A program made the translations under genes and the position numbers. The notes under the pieces are model-generated. The model was not told the origin of the DNA. It did not search any database and was given only the letters and a program-made list of their open reading frames with translations. Below are positions 49,201 through 57,424 of a DNA stretch of 64,000 nt, piece after piece. The stretch comes from Hormiphora californensis (taxonomy: Eukaryota; Ctenophora; Tentaculata; Cydippida; Pleurobrachiidae), in the NCBI GenBank assembly GCA_020137815.1, contig CM035350.1, positions 7,327,447 through 7,391,446 on the forward strand, given 5' to 3'. The number at the start of each line of letters is the position of its first letter. Within the stretch, counting starts at the first letter, position 1.

Positions 49201-51177
49201 TCTTCCTCATTAGAACCAGGAACACAATATGTTTAATTCCCACAACTAGCCACTTGTCGTTAAACGACTCTGGGACAATAAACACCCCGAAATACTGGTC
49301 CGCAATGGCCAGACCGAGAACACGACGGGACACAAGAGTCTGGTCTATGATACGGGCCGAGTGGAGCAGAGTAACATTGGCAGTTGTTAGGGAAGCATAA
49401 CTCTGGGTATCAGCCAGCATTTCCTCAAGGAATACTATCTTGTACTCCCCGTAGGGTAGGGACATGTTGAGGTACTCGATGTAGATGGGGTAGACCCTCT
49501 GGAGAAAGTCAGTAGTGTGTTGGAGGAGAGGGGACATGCCACGGGGGCAGAAGTATGCTACATCAGGTCTCGTCGGTTCTGGGATGGTGTCGAAGTAGCC
49601 AATAGCAAAACCGATAGCTGGGAAACAGAGAGAGGGTGAGGGGGTTGGTAGCAGGGGTGTGTGGGCTGCGGGGGTGATTATAGGTATAATGGGGTTAGTT
49701 AATTAATTGGGGAATTAATTGTGCATTTTGGGAACAGGGGGGGGGTGTGTTTCAATATAACACCTGTTGCAGCAGTTGGTATGTCTAATTTGAACATGTA
49801 ATTCTTCTGCCGTTCATCTGAAGACAAAGTGTACTCCTTCAAACAGCCAGAAGAGACAACGGTTAGTTCTGAGTTGACGTTGAATTCTAACTGCCAATGG
49901 CATCGCGCCGAAACGGAGTCCAAACAGGGAAAACAGAACCGGGATGAGTTGGCAAACTGGGCCGTGTAGAGGTGGGCTTTTTCTATAGGGGGGTAATGGG
50001 AGTTAGAATGTGTTAAAGTTGGAATCGGGAAATCTACTTTTCAAAATCCCAACTATTCCGGATTCCCCTCTCAAAAATTATTAATCCCGTCAGGTCCCTC
50101 TCAAAACTTATTAATCCCGTCAGGTCCCTCCCCCAACTTACTAATCCCGTCAGGTCCCTCCCCCAACTTACTAATCCCGTCAGGTCCCTCCCCCAACTTA
50201 CTAATCCCGTCAGGTCCCTCCCCAACTTACTAATCCCGTCAGGTGCCTCCCACAACTTACTAATCCCGTCAGGTCCCTTCCCCAACTTACTAATCCCGTC
50301 AGGTCCCTCCCACAACTTACTAATCCCGTCGGGTCCATCCCACAACTTACTAATCCCGTCAGGTCCCTCCCCCAACTTACTAATCCCGTCAGGTCCCTCC
50401 CCCAACTTACTAATCCCGTCAGGTCCCTCGGGAACGTGGAAGTGTATGCCACATAGAGGATCCTCCACAGCGAACTCGACCCTAACGTTGATTGTGGGAC
50501 GGGTCGTGTTCCGAGATTGCAACTTCGCCTGAACCTCTCGCGGAATCTCAACCTTGAGCTCACCCTAAACACGGACTTGTTGATGTTATAATTATTATTG
50601 TGAACTAACAAGGGGTTGTAGAAATGAGCAATGCAAACCAATCTAACAATTATCAAAAGTGTCGGAAGCAAAACAAAATACCTGATTTTTGAAATCGTAG
50701 TCGTTTTTAAGGATGGCCTGTTGGTACTTTGTAAGGTAGTAGTCCAGTTTCCTCTTAGAGGGATCACCACACATCTAGTCAAAGGTGGGAATTATACATC
50801 TGAGGTAAAATCAAGTAAATAAATTTTAACAGAAACATTAATAAATTGTTAACAGCAAATTAAAAACAGACTAGAAAATTAAAAACAGCCTAGAACATAA
50901 AATAAGAAAAGACGAGAGAAAGGAATTTAAATACCTGAGTAAAAGGGTCATCCATTGAAAACTTGACATCTTGACAACCATCCACCGATACATTATAGAT
51001 CTTTATCTGCTGACAGTGCAGCGTCACATAGGGCAGGTGGTCTGTCTGGGGTCGAAGGGTGAGTTCGGTGTAACCAGCCAAGGATTTCCTGGAAAAGTTA
51101 ACCGACCCAATCGATATGATCTGATGGACCACCTCATACTCATCCGTATCAGACTTGTCTCCTCCGCCTCCACCCAT
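37229..51177 (-). CDS. TAF2: TFIID subunit TAF2, complete
   Basis: Twelve exons, every phase exact: 51177-50935, 50774-50682, 50564-50411, 49982-49764, 49617-48623, 48434-48288, 39207-39094, 38991-38821, 38711-38490, 38356-38060, 37967-37647, 37345-37229; 3,093 nt, 1,030 residues. The first ~600 residues follow the M1-aminopeptidase-like fold (SSRFCFPCLDS, LDIPTAAT, GYFDTIP). The zinc site is gone: LAIADQYFG stands where peptidases have HExxHxWFG, as in all TAF2. SFAFNRKRNLADVTIKQ and SKSRRNKKKKIPLFTGEEVD are TAF2 hallmarks. Helical repeats follow, and the C-terminal tail is short and Lys/Ser-rich (KKKRHKPDY). TAF2 contacts the initiator element in TFIID. The exon 3 donor lies in a tandem repeat; intron 6 is ~9 kb with a nested gene and LINEs. 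Confidence 0.95.
39208..39385 (-). repeat. GGGGGCATGTTACTAG minisatellite, left half
   Basis: About eight units of G-run + CATGTTACTAG abut the acceptor of TAF2 exon 7. On the gene strand: CTAGTAACATG + C-run. Confidence 0.9.
40946..43650 (-). CDS. LINE ORF2: endonuclease (5'-truncated) and reverse transcriptase
   Basis: An 898-codon ORF without stops. The N-terminal ~190 residues are the later half of an APE-type endonuclease (LTIIGDLNLSS = GDxN; SLVKSDHLTL = SDH). The RT follows, with NYRPISLTCLVMKVFEKL, motif A FDFQKAFDSV, motif B SGVPQGSILGPFLF and motif C RLYADDLKIW; the C terminus ends in a WNLLPKELRN-type segment common in CR1/L2/Jockey-like elements. The first part of the endonuclease is missing. 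It lies in TAF2 intron 6, same strand as TAF2. All RT catalytic motifs are intact, so it is recent. Confidence 0.9.
43686..45971 (-). CDS. chimeric retroelement ORF: AlkB-like + SGNH-like + RT C-terminal part
   Basis: A continuous 761-codon ORF. Residues ~50-225 resemble an AlkB-type 2OG-Fe(II) oxygenase: CLVTRYRKGDGVGYHSDFE (N/R-Y..., HxD) and HRAQKVEHGVRYALSFRKR (distal His, RxxLSFR). Residues ~305-400 resemble an SGNH hydrolase/esterase: TLLLGTSMTKW, ISGARL, VILAFGTNDIRYWGG. From ~residue 425 it becomes reverse transcriptase: GTGQGDIQGPPVFN (motif B), DLDYADDMAV (motif C) and the C-terminal WFGHMIRMPEDRVPNRLYHW. RT motifs before B are absent, so the third part is a 5'-truncated insertion that happens to continue the frame. 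Esterase-type ORF1 is known in CR1-like elements; the AlkB module is the odd part. Confidence 0.8.
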   Translation of the reverse strand: MVVNNASNMILDNTPLEEVFTRVSSPVLERIIQIVQKELERRKRDGVPEKDPNQFVTHHGRYVSDEDLEMMKWEVGGLTGKNTWLTNTGCPYGWANVDLAPKDIAKYPNIDKLMGRINKEHGTEFNSCLVTRYRKGDGVGYHSDFETSLVDNSPITVVTVGNDGAVDFIPYLGDGRMRPKLSITTKDGEAYTMKPGCQEHFKHRAQKVEHGVRYALSFRKRHKTSPPEPTPPAPTPAKSQKVPQFAVHPSRMEAPASQMTLSPTSPPAIDGYQEENFVLPTRSPLLPTPTLPNPRLTPRTLLLGTSMTKWIHEDPALVNISISGARLCRPNENWRGSLAMDMLKGLEVTHPCLEVNKVILAFGTNDIRYWGGFVRSSKGKGSVYKAYVDLVREVKRRFGEDTEIVLATVIPLRPDSGWIASNVFMFSWFSVLSGTGQGDIQGPPVFNIVINWAAQLAESNKTVSRGLTLHGAESDEGGEWIMDLDYADDMAVMDDTEEGLQESTDLLVKYAGYAGLKINAKKTKVVAFSKGLSQRPFSEADTVSISVEGNPVEQVSSFTYLGSALSSDGTIDKELGIRIGKAYSAFSMLCRIWYNRNIRTCTKIRIYRAAVLTVLLYGCEAWTTTQVQDRRVEAFHQRCLRRILRIQWYKRVSNREVLERAGIEPLSAFIGNGRLRWFGHMIRMPEDRVPNRLYHWVPSHGKRSRGRPRKTWSSCVLNDYRDATGKSQSIRTITTTAMNRNEWRQLTTLRVRIPEAGHSND
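46073..47370 (+). CDS. secreted protein of unknown family, nested in TAF2 intron 6
   Basis: Exons 46073-46145, 46271-46693 and 47282-47370 join with exact phases; 585 nt, 194 residues. The first exon is a signal peptide (VIRLLLFTAALCATVVLTA). The second encodes a single beta-rich-looking domain beginning EWRVIERDVKIPWDL, with WMISKTETALIITCNNVEV and a late SIYDTASDYFTRAG; the last exon is Cys/His-rich (TPCCNVYNVYLHHH...). The ...KIW..SKTETALIITCNNVEV... pattern reminds me of secreted single-domain proteins common in marine invertebrates, but I cannot name the family. It lies opposite TAF2, between the LINE block and a fold-back element. Confidence 0.7.
47112..47202. repeat. dispersed repeat shared with 25795-25830 and 26447-26505
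   Basis: GGTATCGAAGACACCTCACAC is followed by a GC-rich tract including GGTGCGCTTTGCGCGCCGGC and GGGGTAACTTCGTTACC. The first phrase recurs at ~25797 and the second at ~26457. Confidence 0.8.
47413..48063. mobile_element. ~650-bp fold-back element
   Basis: Two arms of ~310 bp, nearly identical in inverted orientation, from TTGTACTGGGTGTTCATTTT to its complement near 48060, meeting around 47740. Non-coding; the ORFs 47417-47671 and 47864-48064 are the same sequence read from each arm. Confidence 0.9.
48066..48170 (-). repeat. GGGGGCATGTTACTAG minisatellite, right half
   Basis: The same unit type as 39208-39385, in the same orientation, at the other end of TAF2 intron 6, immediately next to the fold-back element. 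Confidence 0.8.
50072..50428 (-). repeat. 12 x 30-bp minisatellite carrying TAF2 5' splice sites
   Basis: On the gene strand the unit is GACGGGATTAGTAAGTTGGG + GGAGGGACCT. Ten copies keep ATTA|GTAAGT; the two furthest downstream have ATAAGT instead. Eleven spacings: ten of 30 bp, one of 29 bp between the copies at about 50201 and 50230. Confidence 0.95.
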
Positions 51178-51410
51178 AGTTAGGACATAGTGTGCTAATC
51201 TGTGTTGGAGATATAGTTCGATAAAGAGTTGGGTGGGGTGGTATTGGGATTTGGGTAAGTGTCTGAAAAAGAGGAGGGAATCAAATAATTGGACACGGGT
51301 GTGTTTGTGATTGTAATGAGTTGTCAGATACAGTTCAATAATGCTATACAACAAGTCACATGTGCAACTGGTCCATATTATATAGGTACAAATAAAAACC
51401 ACGTCAGACC

Positions 51411-53171
51411 TCAGTAATTTCGGACCTGAGCATCTTTCAGATAAGTCTGTAGAGCATCCAACCGTGCATCGATCTCTGCTATCTCAGAATCTTTAGTGAA
51501 ACTCAGATTACTAACGTTGTTCAAGTATCTCCTGTTGTTGTTTTCCTTGTCACTCCCTTGGTTCACATACCTCCCCTCCTCCTCCTCATCCTCTATCTCA
51601 CTCCCTCCTGCACTGCTACAACTCCCCCCTCCACGCACAAGATTATCCCGGATAATATCCCGTACTACCCCAGAGGGCGGGCGGTTATGATATAAACTAG
51701 GGCTAGCCTTCCTCTTCTCCACGGGAGTTGAGCGTGCACGGGGTAGGTATGTGTTTGTACGGACTTCTCGAGCTTTCTTCGAACGATTCTCCTCTATTCT
51801 CCGCTGTTTATCTCTCACATAAGCACTCGGATCGAATCGTGGCCCTGGGGAGGGAGTTCTGACTCTCCTCCTACCTCCCCCCTCAGAACTAGCAGGTCTC
51901 CTTCTCTCCATGCTACCTGATCTCTCCACGCTCCCAGCTCTACTGCCTGATCTCTCCACGCTCCCAGCTCTACTGCCTGATCTCTCCACGCTCCCAGCTC
52001 TGCTGCCTGACCTTTCCACGCTCCCAGCTCTACTGCCTGATCTCTCCACGCTCCCAGCTCTGCTACCTCGTCCAACACTTCCCGTCCTGCTACCAGCACT
52101 GGTATTTCTGCTGCCACAACTATTGCGTGTGGCAGGTCTGTTCCTCTCAAAACTGTTTCGCCGGGGATTCCGCTCGAAACTGCCCGCTCGCGGATTTCGA
52201 TCAAAACTGCTTTGTCGACTGTTGGTTCGGTTACGATCGAAACTACTCTGCCGACTTCCTGACCGGTTTCTCTCATTTTGTCTGCCTGAGCTCCGTTTGT
52301 TGTTTGTGTTTCCTGGTCCGGGGCTACTACGAGGTGTACTGCTTCGGTACAATTTGTTCCGTTTCTCCACATTCAACTCTGTAGTGACACTCCTCAATTT
52401 CACAGTGAGAGCCCTGTTTTCCGTCCTCAAATTCTCAACCTCTAATACCAGTTTCCTGCACTCTACTCCCTTCTTGTCAAGGGCACGCTGGTACTTGTTC
52501 TTCTCCCGGATCATATCAGACTCAAGGTTGTGAAGTGCGTTTTGGAGGGTTTTCACTAAGTTCGCCTGCTCTCCCTTATCTTTCATTCCTCCCCGCAGCT
52601 CGTCAATATGTTTCTTCAACTCAGCGTTCTCTGAACAATATGGGGCGTGTTTCCGCTTGTAGGGCGATGTCACACTGACTATCTGAGTTTTTAACCGGTC
52701 TATCTCATCCTGCAACTTGGCAACATTGTCCTCAACTTCTGCAGTTGACATTTTCCCAGCAAACTGGAGCGGTAGAGGATAGTTTACGGTATCATACTTT
52801 ACACGGTATGTCAGGATAAGGTAACGTTTATTGTCCGATGACTTAGACATGCCCTTCCCTCCGCCCTTTAGATCAAGTAGATCAGTATATGTTAGAATGT
52901 CAATAAACACATCATCTGTAGTGTGTGTGATCGCATCCCCTAACATCTTGATGAAGGTGCTGTACTTCTTAAAGCTTCCTGTTTTGCGGGTCATGGTTTC
53001 AATCTGCTCGCTGGTAAACTGTGCCCTCCACACCTCCCCCGTTTTAAGTTTCTGGGTTTCGACCTCGCATGTGGTCCCAGTTCGTTTAATACATTTGATG
53101 CTGTACTCTACGTCGCGACTGTAGATTGTTCCTGATGCAAGATCACCGGACATGTTGGCAATACACTTTCC
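51411..53171 (-). CDS. CCDC61: CCDC61 (VFL3-type centrosomal/basal-body protein), coding region in one exon
   Basis: The likely start is ATG 53153, giving 580 residues; a 3' splice site (TTTTATTCAG) at 53172-53181 suggests a 5' UTR intron. Residues 1-150 form the XRCC4/SAS6-like head (TRKTGSFKKYSTFIKMLG, ILTYTDLLDL, KRYLILTYRVKYDTVNYPLP). Then comes a coiled coil (~160-290) and a long Ser/Arg-rich basic region that includes five copies of GSRAGSVERS. The end, EIAEIDARLDALQTYL, matches the conserved C-terminal helix of the family. CCDC61 binds microtubules and positions basal-body rootlets and centriolar satellites. The intronless CDS is unlike its neighbours. Confidence 0.93.
   Translation of the reverse strand, partial: GKCIANMSGDLASGTIYSRDVEYSIKCIKRTGTTCEVETQKLKTGEVWRAQFTSEQIETMTRKTGSFKKYSTFIKMLGDAITHTTDDVFIDILTYTDLLDLKGGGKGMSKSSDNKRYLILTYRVKYDTVNYPLPLQFAGKMSTAEVEDNVAKLQDEIDRLKTQIVSVTSPYKRKHAPYCSENAELKKHIDELRGGMKDKGEQANLVKTLQNALHNLESDMIREKNKYQRALDKKGVECRKLVLEVENLRTENRALTVKLRSVTTELNVEKRNKLYRSSTPRSSPGPGNTNNKRSSGRQNERNRSGSRQSSFDRNRTNSRQSSFDRNPRAGSFERNPRRNSFERNRPATRNSCGSRNTSAGSRTGSVGRGSRAGSVERSGSRAGSVERSGSRAGSVERSGSRAGSVERSGSRAGSVERSGSMERRRPASSEGGGRRRVRTPSPGPRFDPSAYVRDKQRRIEENRSKKAREVRTNTYLPRARSTPVEKRKASPSLYHNRPPSGVVRDIIRDNLVRGGGSCSSAGGSEIEDEEEEGRYVNQGSDKENNNRRYLNNVSNLSFTKDSEIAEIDARLDALQTYLKDAQVRNY
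51905..52065 (-). repeat. in-frame 30-bp coding repeat in CCDC61
   Basis: Five units of CTCTCCACGCTCCCAGCTCT (plus-strand core), encoding GSRAGSVERS. Confidence 0.95.
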
Positions 53172-53229
53172 TGAATAAAACATAACGTTATCGAAACATG
53201 ATTTAACAAAAGTATTATTCAATTGGCAA

Positions 53230-53917
53230 AATTCGAATAACGAATAACGATCGAACGCATACTAGACCGAAATTGGGGGTTATTATTACTAGAGGTTTCT
53301 AAAAATGACTGAGACGACGCTAATATGGAGGCGAGACACTGTGTTGAGACGTGCATAATGCGACACGCATTTTGGCATTGCGACTGTTTTGAATTTCGAG
53401 TGAAACTGCCAAAAAAAGTGAAAAAAATTTTGTCTCCAAAAGTTTCAAAATCTTTTTTGTTTGACTTAGGGCATGTCTGTGATCGAAAAAATAGTACATT
53501 TGCGCCTACTCAGTTGTAGCGATGGAGTAAAACCCCTTTTATTGTCAAATTTAGACTTTTTTGGCTGTCATTTCTTGTCTAAATCGCACAATCTTCGGCT
53601 CGTTGGGAAGAGGTCATCGAGGACTTTCTAATGACTACACGATCAATTAATTCAGTGCTACATCTCTGAGGCCGTGTTTATAAAAGAAGTGTTTCAAACT
53701 GTTCTGCGTAAATTTTTCGCCGTTTTAGCACCAATTTTGATGTCCTGAGGCATGAGCTGCATTGAAGCCTGCAATTTGAAGGATCTCAATGCATTGGCTG
53801 ACACTTGACAGCGCTTTTCAACTTGGGGCTGCAGCGCACTCCAACTTGTCAACGAAAATGAAAAACAAGTTAAACAGTCAACAAAAACGGCCAACAAACC
53901 AAAACAGTGCAAATAAG
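53230..53917. other. spacer upstream of CCDC61
   Basis: Presumed CCDC61 promoter (53230-53320 region), then unannotated sequence with no coding support. Confidence 0.35.
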
Positions 53918-54182
53918 GAAAACGTTAAAATCTGGGTGCCTTTCATTGCTAACAATTCGTAGTTTTGGCGCGCGCGACGGGTTAGGGCTATCCGTTAGGG
54001 TCTGGTTAGGGTTTGGTTTGGGGTTATCGGTTAGGGCTATCGATTCTCTAACTGATACCGTTTAGTTTACTCAAATCGGCCATGTGGTTCCATGGCTATA
54101 GCCGTTTGAAAAAAGTCGGTCTAAGTATACTCTTTTGGTAGCGCGCACCTGTAAGCAAGGCACCCATATTATAATCGCGCCC
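53918..54182. mobile_element. dispersed TIR element, copy 2
   Basis: Second copy of the 12948-13228 element, same orientation, with small deletions (lacks part of GGTTTTAGGTG and AACACGCT). Confidence 0.8.
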
Positions 54183-54196
54183 TGCAAATAACCAAC

Positions 54197-54970
54197 GCGC
54201 ATTTTGGCATACGTTGCAGGCCCCTTATAATATAATATAAGGGGCCTGGAGGGAATACCGCGCTAGGGGGGAATACATAATCAATCATATCTCCGGTTCC
54301 AGATAAGGTACAGAAATCGTTTTGGTAGCGTTGGAAAGAGGAAGATAACAGCTTTCAAATGCAACCGGTTTCAGGTCTCTATCTTATCAGGAACAGGAGA
54401 TATGAACCAAACTCCGCAAAATCGAGTGCGGTAAAATCAAAATTTGAATGAAATTTTAAAAAAGGTGTCCCTGCAAGAATCTGTGACGTCACTTTTTGAA
54501 AACAACCCATCTTTCAACGGCTATTGCTCAGCCTCCTTAAGTCCAATTAACTTCTCTCAAAAACAGCAAGGTAGATAATCGTCAGATCTAACAACTGGTG
54601 AAAGAATCAAGTCAAACGGACTTAAGGAGCCAAAGTTATAAGCACCGCCGTTTTTTCGACCGCAAAGTTATCTTCGACCCAGCCGGGATCAGGCCAAACG
54701 CGCGCGCGGCATTCCTTCCAGTCCCCTCGTTGCGGGGGTGCGCGCATGAGGGGGCTGCAGCGCATTCCAAACGCGCATTCGTCGATTTTGATCCGACGCG
54801 CAAATCAATCTAATGCGCGCGATGCAACGCCGCGCGCTTTTAGCCTCTCGGGTTCAAACCTTTTTAAAAAAATTCCAAGATGGCCGTTTTAATTGTTGGA
54901 ATGCGCTGCAGCCCCCTCATGCGCGCACCCCCGCAATATTATATTATAAGGGGCCTGCAACGTATGCCAA
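54197..54970. mobile_element. ~770-bp composite inverted-repeat element
   Basis: Outer arms: TTGGCATACGTTGCAGGCCC, then CTTATAATATAAT, inverted at 54938-54968. Inside lie a second inverted pair (TGCGGGGGTGCGCGCATGAG at ~54732 and its complement at ~54915) and the shared ATCTCCGGTTCC/AGGAACAGGAGAT module (54288-54405). Confidence 0.7.
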
Positions 54971-55554
54971 TTTTAATTGAAAAGTGCTGCCTGACTATAC
55001 TCCATTTTTTTTCAACTGTTCACCTCCCAAAGTCGTGCGCGGAATTGTTGTAAGAAGACAGCCAAACTTATTGAAAACAAACACGGAGAAATCTACAGTG
55101 AGGCTTTGGCGGCAATCAGAAGGCGGCTCAGATTCTGCCTCCTGGTAGCCACCCTGAGGTCACTGAGAGGATGCCGTACAAAGTACGCCCCAACAGGATT
55201 GGAAAACATGGACTTCAATATTTGAAACATGTGTGAGATTTTATTTATTTATGTATAGTAATATTTGAGTGATTTTAAGATTTATTTATTACTAACCCCA
55301 ACACCGGGGGCAAATGATCGAACCCAATGTGAATGAGACTCATCGCGATTAACTCTTCATATGGTTACCCCCTTTCTCTCTTCGGCAGCTTCTCTTCGGC
55401 TGTTGGAAAGTGATGCCAATCGGTGTTGGGGTTAGTGAATTTTCAAAAAAGTTTTGCGCGTTTATCACATGTTAACGTGTAGCGCGCGCAGCGTAAATTA
55501 AAATATTGCACGCGCACGAGTTGAGGGGTGAACAGTTGAATAAAAATGGACTTT

Positions 55555-55712
55555 AAATTAAAGTCGGATTTTTTGAAGTTGTCACCCCAAATGACCGCGC
55601 ATGTGAAATTTATCAATTTTGACGCGCACACCACACGTTAACATGTGATGTGACGCGCAAAAACATTCCGCGCACAAGAAGGGGGGTGACAACTTCAAAA
55701 AATCCGACTTTA
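55555..55712. repeat. inverted repeat beside LINE fragment
   Basis: AAAGTCGGATTTTTTGAAG TTGTCACCCC and its complement at 55684-55712 enclose GC-rich words such as ACGCGCA. Confidence 0.8.
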
Positions 55713-56206
55713 CTACTATGCTGACACTCTACAAGTCACTGATAAGGTGTAAAGTGGAATACTGTTCTCCCCTGTGGTCTTCCTACAAGATTATTGACAT
55801 TCAGGCTCTGGAAAGTATCCAAAGACAATTCACCAGAAGGATGAAAAACATGGCACAGTTTGACTACTGGGAACGGCTGAAAAAGCTTAGACTGATGTCA
55901 TTACAACGACGGGGGAGCGATATTCGATAATACAAATGTGGAAAATCCATAATGGTGCAGCCCCTAACAGCACGAATACCCGGTTTTACCATCATCAACG
56001 GCTCGGCGTCCGAGCCGAAGTACTTACCTACTCTTTACAGTGGAGCACAGAAGTCATTCTCAACAAAATACTTCCACTCTTTTACTGTAAGGGCCGCTCG
56101 GCTTTGGAACACATTGCCGAAAGAGGTTAATACAGCGGTGACCTTAGATACGTTCAAGATCCTGCTGGGCCGTTGGCTGGACCACTTCCCTGAAATCCAC
56201 CTGTGA
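55713..56206 (+). pseudogene. LINE reverse-transcriptase C-terminal fragment, frameshifted
   Basis: Starts in LTLYKSLIRCKVEYCSPLWSS (typical RT thumb/C-terminal segment of Jockey/CR1-like elements), hits a stop at 55928, and continues in another frame with RAARLWNTLPKEVNTAVTLD and FKILLGRWLDHFPEI. The 5' part is absent, so this is a dead 5'-truncated copy. Confidence 0.8.
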
Positions 56207-57230
56207 AGGGTTATTCTACCCGGAACAACAATTCTATCATGGACTGGGTTTTGGAGGTTCGAGCTAAAGGGGGATGCTGAAAAGACTGACACCGGTTACG
56301 ATTCTGTAATAAAGTATATTTATCAAGTTTATCAAGTTTATGTCGACGCGACGTCAGACGAGGTATCATCTGCCTGGAACTGATTGGCCAAATTCGTCTA
56401 CAGATCTACTTTCGAGTCGAAAGTAAACGAACTTGGCCAATCAGTCGTTTGCGGTTTGACGTTTCGACTCAGTCTGAGTCACTCAGAGCGCTGTTAATAG
56501 TCGACAGATGACAGAAAATAACACGCCTTTCAATTCTAGTTCCTATTTTCGAGTTGAAACTTTGAGTAGTTAAGTGAGAACTGAGATAACACGTACAAGG
56601 AACATATTGTATTACAAGTGTAGGAGTTATACTACCGCCCTTTCTTATCTGTTCACTTCGAAGAATTTACGTTACTATAACCAGGGCTGGAGCCTGGAAA
56701 CTGTCCGCCGGGGATACTACCGCATTTATGTGACATTCTAAACTTTTCTATCCGCCAAATTATTTTCCTGTCTCCTTTATTCACCCCATCTCTTGCTCCA
56801 TCTCTATTCTGCATAATATCCCCTTCCTATCCAGGGTGATATAATCTGCCGAGTTTTGTTTTACTTGATCTCCTGCTGTATGTGTATCTTATCATTGCAT
56901 TCTAATGCTAATTGACCAATCCATTAGCTAATTAGATATTGTGTTTATCTCAGTGTGTGTGTCGCTATTAGTGTCATGTGTATTATCACATGTGCCGTCA
57001 GCGGCGTGTAACAGTTTTTTAGTCATCGGATATATTTACACACGCAGAGAGAACAACAGCAATAGCTCATTACACACCGGAAATTTACCCGAACAATCGC
57101 GAAAGACAGTTTGATTGGCTAATATTGCACTAAGCTGTGTTTCGCTCCTTGTTATATTCTAACCCTCCAAGCAAGGGTTGAGAAATGCACTCCTGTTTGA
57201 AGATCACATTTTCCTCCCAAATTCCACACA
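56207..57230. other. spacer upstream of the zinc-finger gene
   Basis: 56380-56455 has an inverted repeat centred on CTGATTGGCCAA...TTGGCCAATCAG (CCAAT-type). The ATTGGC and TATA-like words suggest the promoter and 5' exon(s) of the 57425 gene may lie here. No coding exon recognised. Confidence 0.35.
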
Positions 57231-57424
57231 TGACTAACAATCACACCCCTCTCTCTTTAGCTAACAGTAGGCCAGCTCCTGCCCATGATCCTGTATGACT
57301 AACAATCACACCTCTCCCCATTTTAGCTAACAGTAGGCCAGCTCCTGCCCATGATCCTGTTTGACTAACATTCCCCCTCCCCATTTTTAGCTAACAGTAG
57401 GCCAGCTCCTGCCCATGATCCTGT
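57231..57424 (+). repeat. three tandem copies of a 3' splice-site region
   Basis: ~65-bp unit: TGACTAACA + pyrimidine tract + TTTAG + CTAACAGTAGGCCAGCTCCT..., each a complete branch-like/acceptor set. The third copy runs into the ATG at 57425. Confidence 0.85.

Noticed and set aside
49128-49420. Active M1 aminopeptidase
   Set aside because: HExxH is absent and the TAF2 hallmarks follow; it is the inactive TAF2 fold.
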